NCBI GenBank assembly: GCA_004379135.1
Contig: NBNI01000006.1
Span: forward strand, 62,001-126,000
Direction: 5' to 3'
DNA from: Acidimicrobiales bacterium mtb01
GTDB lineage: Bacteria > Actinomycetota > Acidimicrobiia > Acidimicrobiales > Ilumatobacteraceae
Length of the DNA: 64,000 nt
Shown here: positions 7,394-16,090 of the stretch, piece by piece
How positions within the stretch are numbered: position 1 is the first letter of the stretch
Layout: each line of letters starts with the position of its first letter
Translations under genes and position numbers: made by a program
Notes under the pieces: model-generated
Databases searched by the model: none
What the model was told of the DNA's origin: nothing
Seen by the model: the letters and a program-made list of their open reading frames with translations, nothing else

Positions 7394-9376
7394 ATGGCCT
7401 ACAAGTACCTGTGGACGCCCCTCCAGTTGGGGCCGGTCGCCACCCGCAACCGCATCGTCTTCTCGGCGCACCTCACCAACTTCGCGCGCGAGGGGCTCCC
7501 CACCGAACAGCACGCGGCCTACTACGCCGCCCGCGCGGCCGGCGGCGCCGGGCTCATCATCACCGAAGAGCACTCCACCCATCCCACCGACTGGCCGTAC
7601 GAGAAACTCATCCACGGCTTCCACCGCGACGTGATCCCGGGTTACAAGCGGATCACCGACGCCGTGCACCGCCACCGTGTGCCGATCTTCGCCCAGATCA
7701 ACCACAATGGCGGTCAGGCGTCGTCGATGTTCAGCCGACTGCCGGTGTGGGCGCCGTCACCCGTGGCCGACCCGTTGTTCCGCGAAGTGCCCAAGGCCGT
7801 CACCCACGCCGAGATCGACGAGATCGTGGCCGGATACGCCACTGTCGCCGAACATTGCGCCGAGGGCGGCTTCGACGGCATCGAACTGCAGTGCTCGCAC
7901 TCTTCCATCGTGCGCGGCTTCTTGTCGCCGGCCACCAACAAGCGCACCGACGAGTACGGCGGGTCGCTCGCCAATCGCGCGCGACTCCTGCTCGAGATCG
8001 TCGCGGCGGTGCGTGGCGTCATTGGCAATCGTCTCGCTCTCGGCGTTCGACTCTGTGGCGACGAGCTCATCGAGAACGGCAGCACCATCGAGGAGGCCGT
8101 CGAAGTGTCGCGCCTCGTCGAAGCGAGCGGCCACGTCGACTACATCAATACGTCGATCGGTGTCGCCACGGCCAGTCTCTTCATGATCGAAGCGAGCATG
8201 CACATCCCGCCCGGATATGCGCTGTTCATCCCGAGCGCCATCCGCAAAGCCGTCGACCTGCCCGTGGTCGGCGTGGGCCGCTTCAAGGATCCGTTGCAAG
8301 CCGAGCGCGCGCTCGCCGAGGGCCACTGCGATCTCGTGGGTGTGGTGCGCGGTCAGATCGCCGACCCCGACTTCGCCGCCAAGGCTCGCGCCGGCGCCAC
8401 CGACGAGATTCGTCTGTGCCTGTCGTGCAACCAGGAGTGCGTGGGCCGCATGGGCCTCAATCGCTGGCTCGGCTGCATCGAGAATCCGCGCACCGGCCGC
8501 GAACACGAATGGGCCGTCACCGATCACGTCGCTCTCACCGCCAAACCGAAGGACGTGATGGTCGTCGGAGCCGGGCCGGCCGGACTGCAGGCCGCCATCG
8601 CGGCCGCGCGTCGCGGACACCGCGTGACGGTGTACGAGAAGGAGAACGTGGCCGGCGGACAGGTTCGCTGGGCGGCAAGTGTTCCGAATCGCGCCGAGTT
8701 CGGCGACATGATCCGCAATCAGTTGAACGAATGCCGTCGTCTCGGTGTCGCCATCGAATTCGGAACCGGTGTGTGGCCCGGTCTGGTGGAAGAGAAGCGA
8801 CCCGATCACGTGATCGTCGCGACCGGCGCCGAACCCCAACGTCCATGGTGGGTCTCAGATCCCGACGCCGACGAGAGCGCGCGTCGCGTGGTCGATGTTC
8901 GCGCGATCCTCGACGGATCGGCCCCGCTCGGCGGCCCGCAGTCGGGCGACTCGGTCGTGGTCGTCGACGAAATCGGCTTCCATCACGCCACATCGGTGGC
9001 CGAACTGCTCGCCGACCGAGGCTGCGCGGTCGAGATCGCCACTCCGGGCATGGTCGTGGGCCAGGATCTCGGCATCACCCTCGACATGGAGAACTGGTGG
9101 ATCCGCGCTTCGGCCAAGGGAATCGTGCAGAGCACCGACTTGGTCCCCATGGGTTTCGCCAACGGCGAACTCACGCTGCTCCACCATCCCACCGGTGCGA
9201 ATCAAACGCGCCGACCCGATTGGGTCGTGCTCGCCGTTCCGCCCAGCCCGGTCGAGTGGCTGTACAACGATCTCAAGAGTTTGGGTGTGAGCGTCGAACG
9301 AGTGGGCGACTGCGTGGCACCGCGCCGCGCGCACGCCGCCGTGGTCGACGGCGAACGGGCCGGCTCGTCGATCTGA
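7394..9376 (+). CDS. Mycofactocin-associated OYE/FadH-type flavin oxidoreductase 2
   Basis: A 660-residue relative of the enzyme at 3980-5878 with the same layout. The TIM barrel opens with YLWTPLQLGPVATRNRIVFS, the Fe-S cysteines are C342, C345, C349 and C361, and the Rossmann motif VVGAGPAGLQ starts near residue 393. The ATG at 7394 is chosen over an upstream in-frame start at 7355, because the added 13 residues do not look conserved and would overlap the divergent SDR start. Having both OYE-type paralogues in one mycofactocin locus suggests consecutive or alternative steps. The substrate is not predictable from sequence. Confidence 0.88.
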   Translation: MAYKYLWTPLQLGPVATRNRIVFSAHLTNFAREGLPTEQHAAYYAARAAGGAGLIITEEHSTHPTDWPYEKLIHGFHRDVIPGYKRITDAVHRHRVPIFAQINHNGGQASSMFSRLPVWAPSPVADPLFREVPKAVTHAEIDEIVAGYATVAEHCAEGGFDGIELQCSHSSIVRGFLSPATNKRTDEYGGSLANRARLLLEIVAAVRGVIGNRLALGVRLCGDELIENGSTIEEAVEVSRLVEASGHVDYINTSIGVATASLFMIEASMHIPPGYALFIPSAIRKAVDLPVVGVGRFKDPLQAERALAEGHCDLVGVVRGQIADPDFAAKARAGATDEIRLCLSCNQECVGRMGLNRWLGCIENPRTGREHEWAVTDHVALTAKPKDVMVVGAGPAGLQAAIAAARRGHRVTVYEKENVAGGQVRWAASVPNRAEFGDMIRNQLNECRRLGVAIEFGTGVWPGLVEEKRPDHVIVATGAEPQRPWWVSDPDADESARRVVDVRAILDGSAPLGGPQSGDSVVVVDEIGFHHATSVAELLADRGCAVEIATPGMVVGQDLGITLDMENWWIRASAKGIVQSTDLVPMGFANGELTLLHHPTGANQTRRPDWVVLAVPPSPVEWLYNDLKSLGVSVERVGDCVAPRRAHAAVVDGERAGSSI

Positions 9377-9415
9377 CGAACCGTTCCGCGACGGCCAGCC
9401 AACTAACCTCTCGTC

Positions 9416-10069
9416 ATGCTCGCGGCCGGCGGAATCATCGGTGATCTCACCGAATGGTTGAAGGACATCTCCGGCCACTGGTGGTTCCTCGCGGTGATCC
9501 TCGTGATCGCACTCCTCGACTCGGTGATCCCGGTGGTGCCGAGCGAGACCTGCGTGATCATCGGCGGCGTGGCGGCCAGCGCCGCCGGCGACGGGCCGTA
9601 CCCGGTGATCCTTGTGATCGTCGCGGGAGCGGTGGGAGCGTTCCTCGGCGACAACCTCTCGTACGTGATCGGCCACAGTTTCAGCGACAACGTGAAACGC
9701 CGCGCGGCGCGCAAACCCAAGACGGCCGAACGACTGCAGTGGGCCCACGAACAAATCGAAGAGCGCGGTGGACTGCTCCTCATCACGGCCCGCTTCATCC
9801 CGGGTGGACGCACGGTTCTCACGCTGTCGTGCGGACTCACCGGTCAGTCACGCCGCTGGTTCTCCACCTGGATCGGCATCGCCGTCGCGATCTGGGCCAC
9901 GTACGCCGCGGTTCTGGGTTACGCCTTCGGCGAGCGTTTCGAGGACGACCACACCCTCGCGTTCATCCTGGCGTTCTCGGCGGCGTTGTCGATCACGGTG
10001 CTGATCGAACTGGTGCGCTGGGTGCGCAAGCGCCGTACGCAGGAGGCCGTCGACCGCACCGCGGTCTGA
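9416..10069 (+). CDS. DedA-family (SNARE-associated) membrane protein
   Basis: A 217-residue membrane protein. The DedA signature is seen as VVPSETCVIIGG in the first half and ARFIPGGRTVLTLSCG in the second, with an acidic and arginine pair as expected for this family. DedA proteins are polytopic inner-membrane proteins linked to lipid flipping and envelope homeostasis. Four or five hydrophobic segments are visible. The gene starts 39 bp after the second OYE-type gene and may be co-transcribed. Its last codons form part of a 30-bp tandem repeat. Its role in the mycofactocin locus is unknown. Confidence 0.87.
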   Translation: MLAAGGIIGDLTEWLKDISGHWWFLAVILVIALLDSVIPVVPSETCVIIGGVAASAAGDGPYPVILVIVAGAVGAFLGDNLSYVIGHSFSDNVKRRAARKPKTAERLQWAHEQIEERGGLLLITARFIPGGRTVLTLSCGLTGQSRRWFSTWIGIAVAIWATYAAVLGYAFGERFEDDHTLAFILAFSAALSITVLIELVRWVRKRRTQEAVDRTAV

Positions 10070-10110
10070 CAGCGAAATCACGACCGCACAGCGGTCTGAC
10101 AGCGAAATCA
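10051..10110 (+). repeat. Two tandem 30-bp units at the 3' end of the DedA gene
   Basis: Units at 10051-10080 and 10081-10110 differ at one base. The first unit contains the last five codons and stop of the DedA gene. Each unit carries a GACCGC...GCGGTC inverted repeat with a 3-base loop. It looks like a local duplication of the gene end. The paired hairpins might act as a weak terminator or pause before the ETF-alpha gene, which begins 50 bp further on. Confidence 0.85.
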
Positions 10111-10160
10111 CGACCGGCTTCACATCGCCTCATCAGCCCCACCACGCCTAGCCTGTCGGC

Positions 10161-11084
10161 GTGTCCGCACTCGTCGCCGTCGTTCCCGTGCGGGCCGGAG
10201 TCGTCCCGGCCGGCGGACTCGAAGCCATCGCCGAAGCCGGTGGTCGCGCCATCCTGATCGGCTCGGGTGCGTCCACCGCGACGACCGATCTCGGCGCCGC
10301 GCGCGACGTCACGGTGGTCGATATCAACGTGTCCGATCCGCAGGCCTGGGGTCGCGCCGCTGCCGATGTCCTCTCGCGTCTCGGCCTCGCCGATTCGGTG
10401 GTCGTGCCCGCCTCCCCCGACGGCCGCGACCTCGCGCCGCATCTCGCGCTCGCCCTGGGCGTCGAACTGTTCAGTGGTGCCACCGAAGTGACACCGACAC
10501 GAGTGCGCGTCGCGCGTCGCGGCGGTCTCGCCATCGCCGAACACCGACCTGCCGGGCGGTTCGTGGCCACGTTGCAACCCGGTGTTCGCGGAGTCGACCC
10601 GGCGTCGATGGCTCCCACCGTGAACAACGTGGACATCGGCGCACCCGAATCCTCGACGGCCGTGATGTCGCAAGAAGTCCTTCCTCCCGACGTGTCCACC
10701 ATGGATCTCGCCGAGGCTCCGCGGATCGTCGGCGGCGGCGCCGGACTCACCGACGCCGAACGCTTCGCCCAACTCGCCGAGTTCGCCAAGTCGATCGACG
10801 CGTCGATGGGCGTCACGCGCGTGATCACCGATCGCGGCTGGGCTCCGCATCAGCGCCAGATCGGAACCACCGGCATCGTGGTCGATCCGAAGCTTTATCT
10901 CGCGTTCGGAGTCAGCGGCGCGGTGCAGCACACCAGTGGTCTCGGTCAACCCGACCACATCATCAGCGTCAACACCGATGCGCACTGCCCCATGATGCAG
11001 ATGGCCGATCTGGCGATCGTCTCCGACGCCAACGCCGTCCTCGACGAATTGGCCGCGCTTCTCAGCAAGGACTCCGCCTCGTGA
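10161..11084 (+). CDS. Mycofactocin-associated electron transfer flavoprotein alpha subunit (FixB/EtfA-like)
   Basis: A 307-residue protein with a weak N-terminal ETF domain and a clear C-terminal FAD-binding domain (GTTGIVVDPKLYLAFGVSGA and the segment up to residue 300). ETF-alpha normally binds FAD and, with ETF-beta, shuttles electrons to a membrane ETF-quinone oxidoreductase. It starts with GTG at 10161 and overlaps the FixC-like gene by 4 bp (GTGA). The order here is alpha, FixC, FixX, beta, followed directly by mftE and mftF. This context suggests it carries electrons from the mycofactocin pool; that is inference. Confidence 0.88.
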   Translation: MSALVAVVPVRAGVVPAGGLEAIAEAGGRAILIGSGASTATTDLGAARDVTVVDINVSDPQAWGRAAADVLSRLGLADSVVVPASPDGRDLAPHLALALGVELFSGATEVTPTRVRVARRGGLAIAEHRPAGRFVATLQPGVRGVDPASMAPTVNNVDIGAPESSTAVMSQEVLPPDVSTMDLAEAPRIVGGGAGLTDAERFAQLAEFAKSIDASMGVTRVITDRGWAPHQRQIGTTGIVVDPKLYLAFGVSGAVQHTSGLGQPDHIISVNTDAHCPMMQMADLAIVSDANAVLDELAALLSKDSAS

Positions 11085-12397
11085 ACCGTCCCGATGCGAA
11101 CGACGCCGATGTGATCGTGGTCGGTGCCGGTCCGGCCGGATCGTGCGCTGCCATCGCCGCCGCGCGCGCCGGCCGTCGCGTGATCCTCATCGAACGCGGC
11201 CCCTTCCCCGGTTCGAAGAACATGTACGGCGGCGTCGTGTATCCGCGCATCCTCGACGAACTCGTGCCGCGCTGGTGGGAGACCGCGCCGGTGCAACGAT
11301 GGGTGGTGCGTCGCTCCACCATGATTCTCTCCGAAACCGGAGCACTCTCCGTCGACTATCGCAGCAACGCCTGGGGTCAGCCGCCCTACAACGGCGCCAC
11401 CGCCTACCGCCCCGACTTCGACGAATGGTTGTCGCGTCAGGCCGTGGCGGCCGGTGCACAGCTCGTCACTTCCACCACCGTCACCGGGTTGCTCCGCGAC
11501 GCATCGGGTCGTGTCGTCGGCGTACGCACCGATCGCCCCGACGGCGACCTCACCGCGTCGGTCGTCATCGCCTGCGACGGCGTCAACTCGTTCCTGGCCA
11601 AGGAGGCCGGCCTCTACTCCGCGACCGATCCGTCCAACTTCACGCTCGGCGTCAAGGAGACGCTCGCTCTCCCCAAGCACGTGATCGACGAACGATTCGG
11701 AGTGCGCGACGATCAGGGTGTCGACATCGAGATCCTCGGCGGCACATCGGGTGTGAACGGCGGCGGATTCGTGTACACCAACCTCGACACGATCGCTCTC
11801 GGTGTGGTGCTCAAACTCCCCAAGTTGGCCGCGCAAAAGAAGCGTCCCGAGGAGATCATCGCGACGCTGAAGGCCCACCCGGCCATCGCCCCGCTCATCG
11901 AAGGGGCCGAGGTGAAGGAATACTCGGCGCACGTGATCCCGGAAGCCGGTTACTCGATGATGCCCACCATGGTCACCGACGGCATGGTGGTGGCCGGTGA
12001 CGCCGCGGCGCTGTGTCTGGCCGCGGGCATCTGGCTCGAAGGCGTGAACTTCGCGATGGCCAGTGGCATGTGCGCCGGCGAGGCGGCGGCCGCCGCGGTG
12101 GCGCGCAACGACGTGTCGGCCAAGGGTCTCGCTCCCTACACCGACAAGTTGAACGCCACGTTCGTGCTGCGCGACCACAAGAAGTTGCGCAAGGTGCCCG
12201 GTCTGGTCCTCTCCGACCGCGTTCAGCAGAGGTACCCGGCGTTCGTGACATCCGTCGTCGAGCGCGTGTTCCGGGTGGACAATCCGCAACCCAAGCCGGG
12301 CCTGCGGCGCATCGTTCGTCAGGAGCGCAAGCGCGCGGGCATCAAACTCTCCGAGCTGATCCGCGACGGCTGGACCGGTCTGCGAGGATTCGGCTGA
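11081..12397 (+). CDS. FixC-like ETF-quinone oxidoreductase
   Basis: A 438-residue flavoprotein of the FixC/ETF-dehydrogenase type. The N-terminal FAD motif is VVGAGPAGSCAA (residues 12-23), followed by ERGPFPGSKNMYGGVVYPR, typical of FixC. The GD-containing FAD motif VAGDAAALCLA appears later. The protein is expected at the membrane face, passing electrons from ETF through the FixX cluster to menaquinone. It starts with GTG at 11081, overlapping the ETF-alpha stop by 4 bp. Its own stop overlaps the FixX start by one base. Such tight coupling indicates a stoichiometric complex. Confidence 0.9.
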   Translation: MNRPDANDADVIVVGAGPAGSCAAIAAARAGRRVILIERGPFPGSKNMYGGVVYPRILDELVPRWWETAPVQRWVVRRSTMILSETGALSVDYRSNAWGQPPYNGATAYRPDFDEWLSRQAVAAGAQLVTSTTVTGLLRDASGRVVGVRTDRPDGDLTASVVIACDGVNSFLAKEAGLYSATDPSNFTLGVKETLALPKHVIDERFGVRDDQGVDIEILGGTSGVNGGGFVYTNLDTIALGVVLKLPKLAAQKKRPEEIIATLKAHPAIAPLIEGAEVKEYSAHVIPEAGYSMMPTMVTDGMVVAGDAAALCLAAGIWLEGVNFAMASGMCAGEAAAAAVARNDVSAKGLAPYTDKLNATFVLRDHKKLRKVPGLVLSDRVQQRYPAFVTSVVERVFRVDNPQPKPGLRRIVRQERKRAGIKLSELIRDGWTGLRGFG

Positions 12398-12708
12398 TGA
12401 CTGCGATCGACCGCGACACCAACTGGCCGGAGATCTCGTTCGAGGAGCGCATCGGCACCGCCGAGTTCCGTATCCACGAGCGCGCGCACATCGTCGTCGA
12501 CGGCGACACCTGCCGCGGCTGCTCCACACGCGAATGCGTCGTCGCCTGCCCGGCCAATCTGTTCGTTCCCACGAGCGACGGCGGCATCCTGTTCAACTAC
12601 GAGAACTGCTTCGAGTGCGGCACCTGCTACCTGGTGTGCAACAAGGAAGGTGCCATCTCGTGGTCGTACCCCGAAGGCGGTTTCGGCATCGTCTTCCACC
12701 GCACGTGA
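12397..12708 (+). CDS. FixX-like ferredoxin
   Basis: A 103-residue ferredoxin-like protein paired with the FixC-like gene. Cysteines C39, C42, C47, C51 and C71, C74, C77, C81 give two four-cysteine groups, including the FixX-like CFECGTCYLVC. At least one 4Fe-4S cluster is expected, and eight cysteines leave room for two. It supplies the Fe-S centre that ETF-quinone oxidoreductases of higher organisms carry in one chain. The ATG at 12397 shares a base with the preceding stop. ETF-beta follows after 4 bp. Confidence 0.9.
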   Translation: MTAIDRDTNWPEISFEERIGTAEFRIHERAHIVVDGDTCRGCSTRECVVACPANLFVPTSDGGILFNYENCFECGTCYLVCNKEGAISWSYPEGGFGIVFHRT

Positions 12709-12712
12709 CGCC

Positions 12713-13492
12713 ATGACCGTCGTCGCCTGTCTCAAGTGGGTCATCCCGCGCGTCGACGATGACGATCGCTTCGCCGGTATCTCGGCGGCCGACCAGTCGG
12801 CTCTCGAGTTCGCATTGCTCAGTGCCCGTCCCGGCGAGGACGTCGTGGCCGTGAGCGCCGGACCGCTGGGCGCCGAACGTGCACTCCGCGATGCCGTCGC
12901 GTGCGGCCTCTCCCGGGCCATCCGAATCGATCTCGATCCCCGCGCATCGAGCAGTGCCGTCGCCTCTTCCATTGCGTCGGCGGTCGCTGGCGCCCGTCTG
13001 GTGTGGTGCGGCGACTATTCGCTCGATCGAGGCACCGGTTCGATGCCGGGCTTCCTGGCCGCTCGGCTGGGCATCGGTCAAGCGCTCGGCCTCATCGACG
13101 TGACGATCGGCGACGACTCGATGTCCGTGGTCCGCCGTCTCGACGGTGCGCGCCGCGAGATCATGCGCGTGACGGGCCCAGCCGTGTTATCGGTGGAAGG
13201 CTCCACCGCACGATTGCGCCGCGCGTCGCTGCGCGGCGTCCTGGCGGCCGACAACGCCATCATCGACGTCATCGCCGGCATGTCGTCCCCCATCGACGCC
13301 GTCGACGAGAAGCCGTACCGCCCGCGGGCGCGAGCGCTCGCCGCGCCGTCCGGCACGTCGGCCCTCGATCGCGTTCGTTCGCTCACCGACGCGGGCACCG
13401 CCACTCAGCGTTCCGAGACCGTCGTGCTCGATCCGCCCGAAGCGGCGGCCCGGATCGTCGGCGCGCTGCGCGACTGGGGTTATCTCGGATGA
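12713..13492 (+). CDS. Mycofactocin-associated electron transfer flavoprotein beta subunit (FixA/EtfB-like)
   Basis: A 259-residue ETF-beta-like protein. The start TVVACLKWVIPR matches the family opening, and the central segment GTGSMPGFLAARLG resembles the ETF-beta nucleotide-binding loop. Its partner is the alpha subunit at 10161-11084. It ends in an ATGA overlap with mftE. Divergence from housekeeping ETF-beta and the operon position suggest a dedicated mycofactocin version. Electron donor and acceptor are inferred from context. Confidence 0.86.
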   Translation: MTVVACLKWVIPRVDDDDRFAGISAADQSALEFALLSARPGEDVVAVSAGPLGAERALRDAVACGLSRAIRIDLDPRASSSAVASSIASAVAGARLVWCGDYSLDRGTGSMPGFLAARLGIGQALGLIDVTIGDDSMSVVRRLDGARREIMRVTGPAVLSVEGSTARLRRASLRGVLAADNAIIDVIAGMSSPIDAVDEKPYRPRARALAAPSGTSALDRVRSLTDAGTATQRSETVVLDPPEAAARIVGALRDWGYLG

Positions 13493-14160
13493 CCTGGACC
13501 GAGGTCGCCGATCTGTCGGCGCCCGTCGTCCTGGTGCCGGTCGGATCGTTCGAGCAGCACGGCCCGCACCTTCCGCTCGACACCGACACGCGCATCGCTG
13601 AGGCGTTGTGCGACGAATTGCAGTCGCTGCTCGCCATCGACAGTGTGATCGCGCCGTCGATCGGCGTATCGGCCAGCGGCGAGCACCAGGGATTCCCGGG
13701 AACGCTCTCCATCGGAACCCACACGACCGTCGCCGTGCTGGTGGAGCTCGCCCGCTCGGCCGATTGGGCGCGCGGTGTGGTCTTCGTGAACGGACACGGC
13801 GGCAACGCCGATGCACTGGCCGCCGCGTCCCGCACGTTGCGCGACGAAGGGTGCGCGGTGTTCTTCTGGTCGCCGAAGTCAGAAGCCACCGACGATGCCC
13901 ACGCCGGATTCACCGAGACGTCGGTGATGCTCTATCTCGCGCCCGAACTCGTGAACATGGACGCGGCCGAGCGCGGCAACGTGCACGCGGTGTCGGCCCT
14001 GGCCGAGCGACTACGGCGCGAGGGTGTGCGAGCCGTATCGGACAATGGAGTTCTGGGCGATCCGCGCCGAGCCGATGCGGCCGAGGGAGAGCGCATCTTC
14101 CAGCGCTGGCTCGGCGATCTCGTGGCCGCGTGCAAACGCATCTGGCCGGAGCAGCCGTGA
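13489..14160 (+). CDS. mftE: Mycofactocin peptidase MftE (creatininase family)
   Basis: A 223-residue creatininase-fold metallopeptidase. Metal-binding patterns are SFEQHGPHLPLDTD (residues 20-33), SGEHQGFPGT and VNGHGGN, all diagnostic of the family. Known MftE cleaves MftC-modified MftA to release the C-terminal Val-Tyr-derived product AHDP. The ATG at 13489 overlaps the ETF-beta stop by 4 bp, and the gene ends in a GTGA overlap with mftF. It is thus in the same transcript as the electron-transfer genes, which ties that module to mycofactocin. Confidence 0.95.
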   Translation: MTWTEVADLSAPVVLVPVGSFEQHGPHLPLDTDTRIAEALCDELQSLLAIDSVIAPSIGVSASGEHQGFPGTLSIGTHTTVAVLVELARSADWARGVVFVNGHGGNADALAAASRTLRDEGCAVFFWSPKSEATDDAHAGFTETSVMLYLAPELVNMDAAERGNVHAVSALAERLRREGVRAVSDNGVLGDPRRADAAEGERIFQRWLGDLVAACKRIWPEQP

Positions 14161-15527
14161 CTCGTTACCGACCCGATTCGTCGTGGTGGCGAACGCGCAG
14201 ACGCAGTACTGACGGATCCGCCAACGACACCGTCGTGGCCGGTTCTCCTCTGCGTCTGTTCCGACTCGGACCGGCCGGCTCGAAACTGGCTGACGCCCTC
14301 GAAGCCACCGGCGACGCACCCGACGGGTCGCAGCAACTCGTGAACCGCTTCGTCGATGCCGGCGCGATCCATCCGATACCCGACCAGGCGATCGATCTTG
14401 CGGCGGTCACCGTCGTGATCCCGGCCCGCAACGAACGGCACGTCGATCTCCAGATGTTGGTGTCGTCGGTGAGCAGCGCCGCCAAGGTGATCGTGGTCGA
14501 CGACGGTTCGCCGCTCGAACTGGCACCCATCGACGGAGCTCTGGTGGTGCGCCGCGAACACTCCGGCGGCCCCGCCGCCGCTCGCAACACCGGGGCCGCC
14601 CTCGCCGACACCGACTTCGTCCTGTTCATCGACGCCGACACGTGCTGGAACGACGACGCGGTCGTGCTCTTCGCGCACTTCACGGACAGCCGGGTGGCCG
14701 CCGTCGCGCCGCGGGTTCGCAGCATCGACGGCCCGTCGTTGCTCGAGCGCTACGAGACGGCCGAGTCGCCGCTCGATCTGGGTCCCGAGGCGGCACGAGT
14801 GAGACCCAACAGCCGCGTGTCGTACGTGCCCGCCGCGGCACTCGCCGTGCGGCGTTCGACCTTCGAGCAACTGGGTGGCTTCGACGAATCGTTCCGGTAC
14901 GGGGAGGACGTCGACTTCGTGTGGCGAGCCGTCGCGGCCGGACACGTGGTGCGTTACGAACCTCTCGCCGAGGTGCAGCATCGCCCGCGCGGTTCGTTCG
15001 AGGCCTGGATTCGTCAGCGAGTCGGTTACGGCTCGGCGGCGGCGTCGTTGGCGGCACGACATCGCGGTGCGGTCACACCGCTCAAGATCAACCGCTGGAG
15101 TGCAGGCGCCTGGGCGCTCACCGGATGGGGGCGACCCGATGCCGGCGTACTCGTCGCCACCAGCTCATGGGCTCTGCTCCTGCGCAAGTTGGGCGACGCT
15201 CCCGACCGCCGCGGTATCGCGTTGCGTCTGGCTGGTCGCGGAAACCTCCATGCCGGACGTTTGGTCGCATCGGCGGTCACACGGGCCTGGTTGCCGATCG
15301 CCATCGTGCTCGCGCTCTTCTTTCCGCGTGCGCGACGCGCGTTGGCGGTGGCGCTCACGGTTCCGAGCGCCGTGCACTGGATCTCGACGAAACCGAACGT
15401 CGACCTGTCTCGTTACGTGCTGCTGAAGGCGCTCGACGATGCGAGCTACTGCACGGGTGTGTGGCGGGGACTAGTGAAGTCGCGTGCAAGCGGCCGCTGG
15501 GGCGCGATCACGCCGCGTTTCGACTGA
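14157..15527 (+). CDS. mftF: Mycofactocin glycosyltransferase MftF
   Basis: A 456-residue family-2 glycosyltransferase. The GT-A core starts with TVVIPARNER near residue 85, the VVDDGSP motif is at 113-119 and the metal-binding DAD lies at 159-161. Hydrophobic segments after residue 330 suggest a membrane-associated C-terminal half. Known MftF adds a beta-1,4-glucose chain to the mycofactocin aglycone, giving the cofactor its soluble, retained form. It starts with GTG at 14157, coupled to mftE. Its last 20 bases overlap the convergent DUF4395 gene. Confidence 0.94.
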   Translation: MTRYRPDSSWWRTRRRSTDGSANDTVVAGSPLRLFRLGPAGSKLADALEATGDAPDGSQQLVNRFVDAGAIHPIPDQAIDLAAVTVVIPARNERHVDLQMLVSSVSSAAKVIVVDDGSPLELAPIDGALVVRREHSGGPAAARNTGAALADTDFVLFIDADTCWNDDAVVLFAHFTDSRVAAVAPRVRSIDGPSLLERYETAESPLDLGPEAARVRPNSRVSYVPAAALAVRRSTFEQLGGFDESFRYGEDVDFVWRAVAAGHVVRYEPLAEVQHRPRGSFEAWIRQRVGYGSAAASLAARHRGAVTPLKINRWSAGAWALTGWGRPDAGVLVATSSWALLLRKLGDAPDRRGIALRLAGRGNLHAGRLVASAVTRAWLPIAIVLALFFPRARRALAVALTVPSAVHWISTKPNVDLSRYVLLKALDDASYCTGVWRGLVKSRASGRWGAITPRFD

Positions 15528-16023
15528 GCCGACCGGTGATGTCGGCGCATTCTTCGCAGATGCTCTCGGGCACCAGGCCGGCGCGGATGAGCAGATTGAA
15601 GATCTTGCAGCCGAGGCAGTAACCCGCGAACGCCTCGAGGCTGGCGGCACCGAGCAGACCGGCGATCACCACGACGGCGAGCGTGTCGGCACCGGCAAGC
15701 GACGCGACGAGCGCCGTCACCGAGAAGGCCACACCGATTCCTTGCGCGAAACGCTTGGGCGGACCGGGCACGAACGAGTGCTCGATCGACAAGCGAGGCG
15801 TGATGACCTTGGTGACCAGAGTGCCGAGCGGGCTGAGCGTCGGGCCGGTGAGCACACGCGCCACGAAGCCGTACGCCAGCGGCAACAGCACCCACCACTC
15901 GCGGATCACGAGGAACAGGACCGACTGCAGAACCACACCGGCGGCGACCAGACGGGCCGAGGTCTCATTGACCGGGTTGGGGAAGGCGAAGAAGCGACCG
16001 GCGGAATTCACGGGGGACGACAT
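15508..16023 (-). CDS. DUF4395 membrane protein
   Basis: A 171-residue protein with the DUF4395 pattern: an FPNPVNE motif near the start, three or four hydrophobic segments, and a C-terminal cysteine set (GYCLGCKIFNLL and ICEECADITG). Family members often sit beside thioredoxin-like or sulfurtransferase genes; none is adjacent here. Function is unknown. The ATG at 16023 places a 17-bp palindrome just upstream between this gene and its divergent neighbour. The 3' end overlaps mftF tail-to-tail by 20 bp. Confidence 0.8.
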   Translation of the reverse strand: MSSPVNSAGRFFAFPNPVNETSARLVAAGVVLQSVLFLVIREWWVLLPLAYGFVARVLTGPTLSPLGTLVTKVITPRLSIEHSFVPGPPKRFAQGIGVAFSVTALVASLAGADTLAVVVIAGLLGAASLEAFAGYCLGCKIFNLLIRAGLVPESICEECADITGRLSRNAA

Positions 16024-16047
16024 GGTTCCCAGGCTAAGAGCGAATTC

Positions 16048-16064
16048 CCGACTTACCAAGTCGG
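16048..16064. promoter_or_regulatory. Palindromic putative operator in a divergent promoter
   Basis: CCGACTT-ACC-AAGTCGG is a perfect 7-3-7 palindrome placed 25 bp upstream of the DUF4395 start and 26 bp upstream of the alanine-racemase-like start. Its size and position suit a dimeric repressor controlling both genes. No regulator gene lies next to it. The role is inferred from symmetry and placement alone. Confidence 0.5.
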
Positions 16065-16090
16065 ATTTAGAGGGTCGGTAGCGTCGCAGT

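Noticed and set aside
10051-10110. Tandem repeat considered as a CRISPR remnant
   Set aside because: Only two units, no spacers, and the unit includes the end of a gene.
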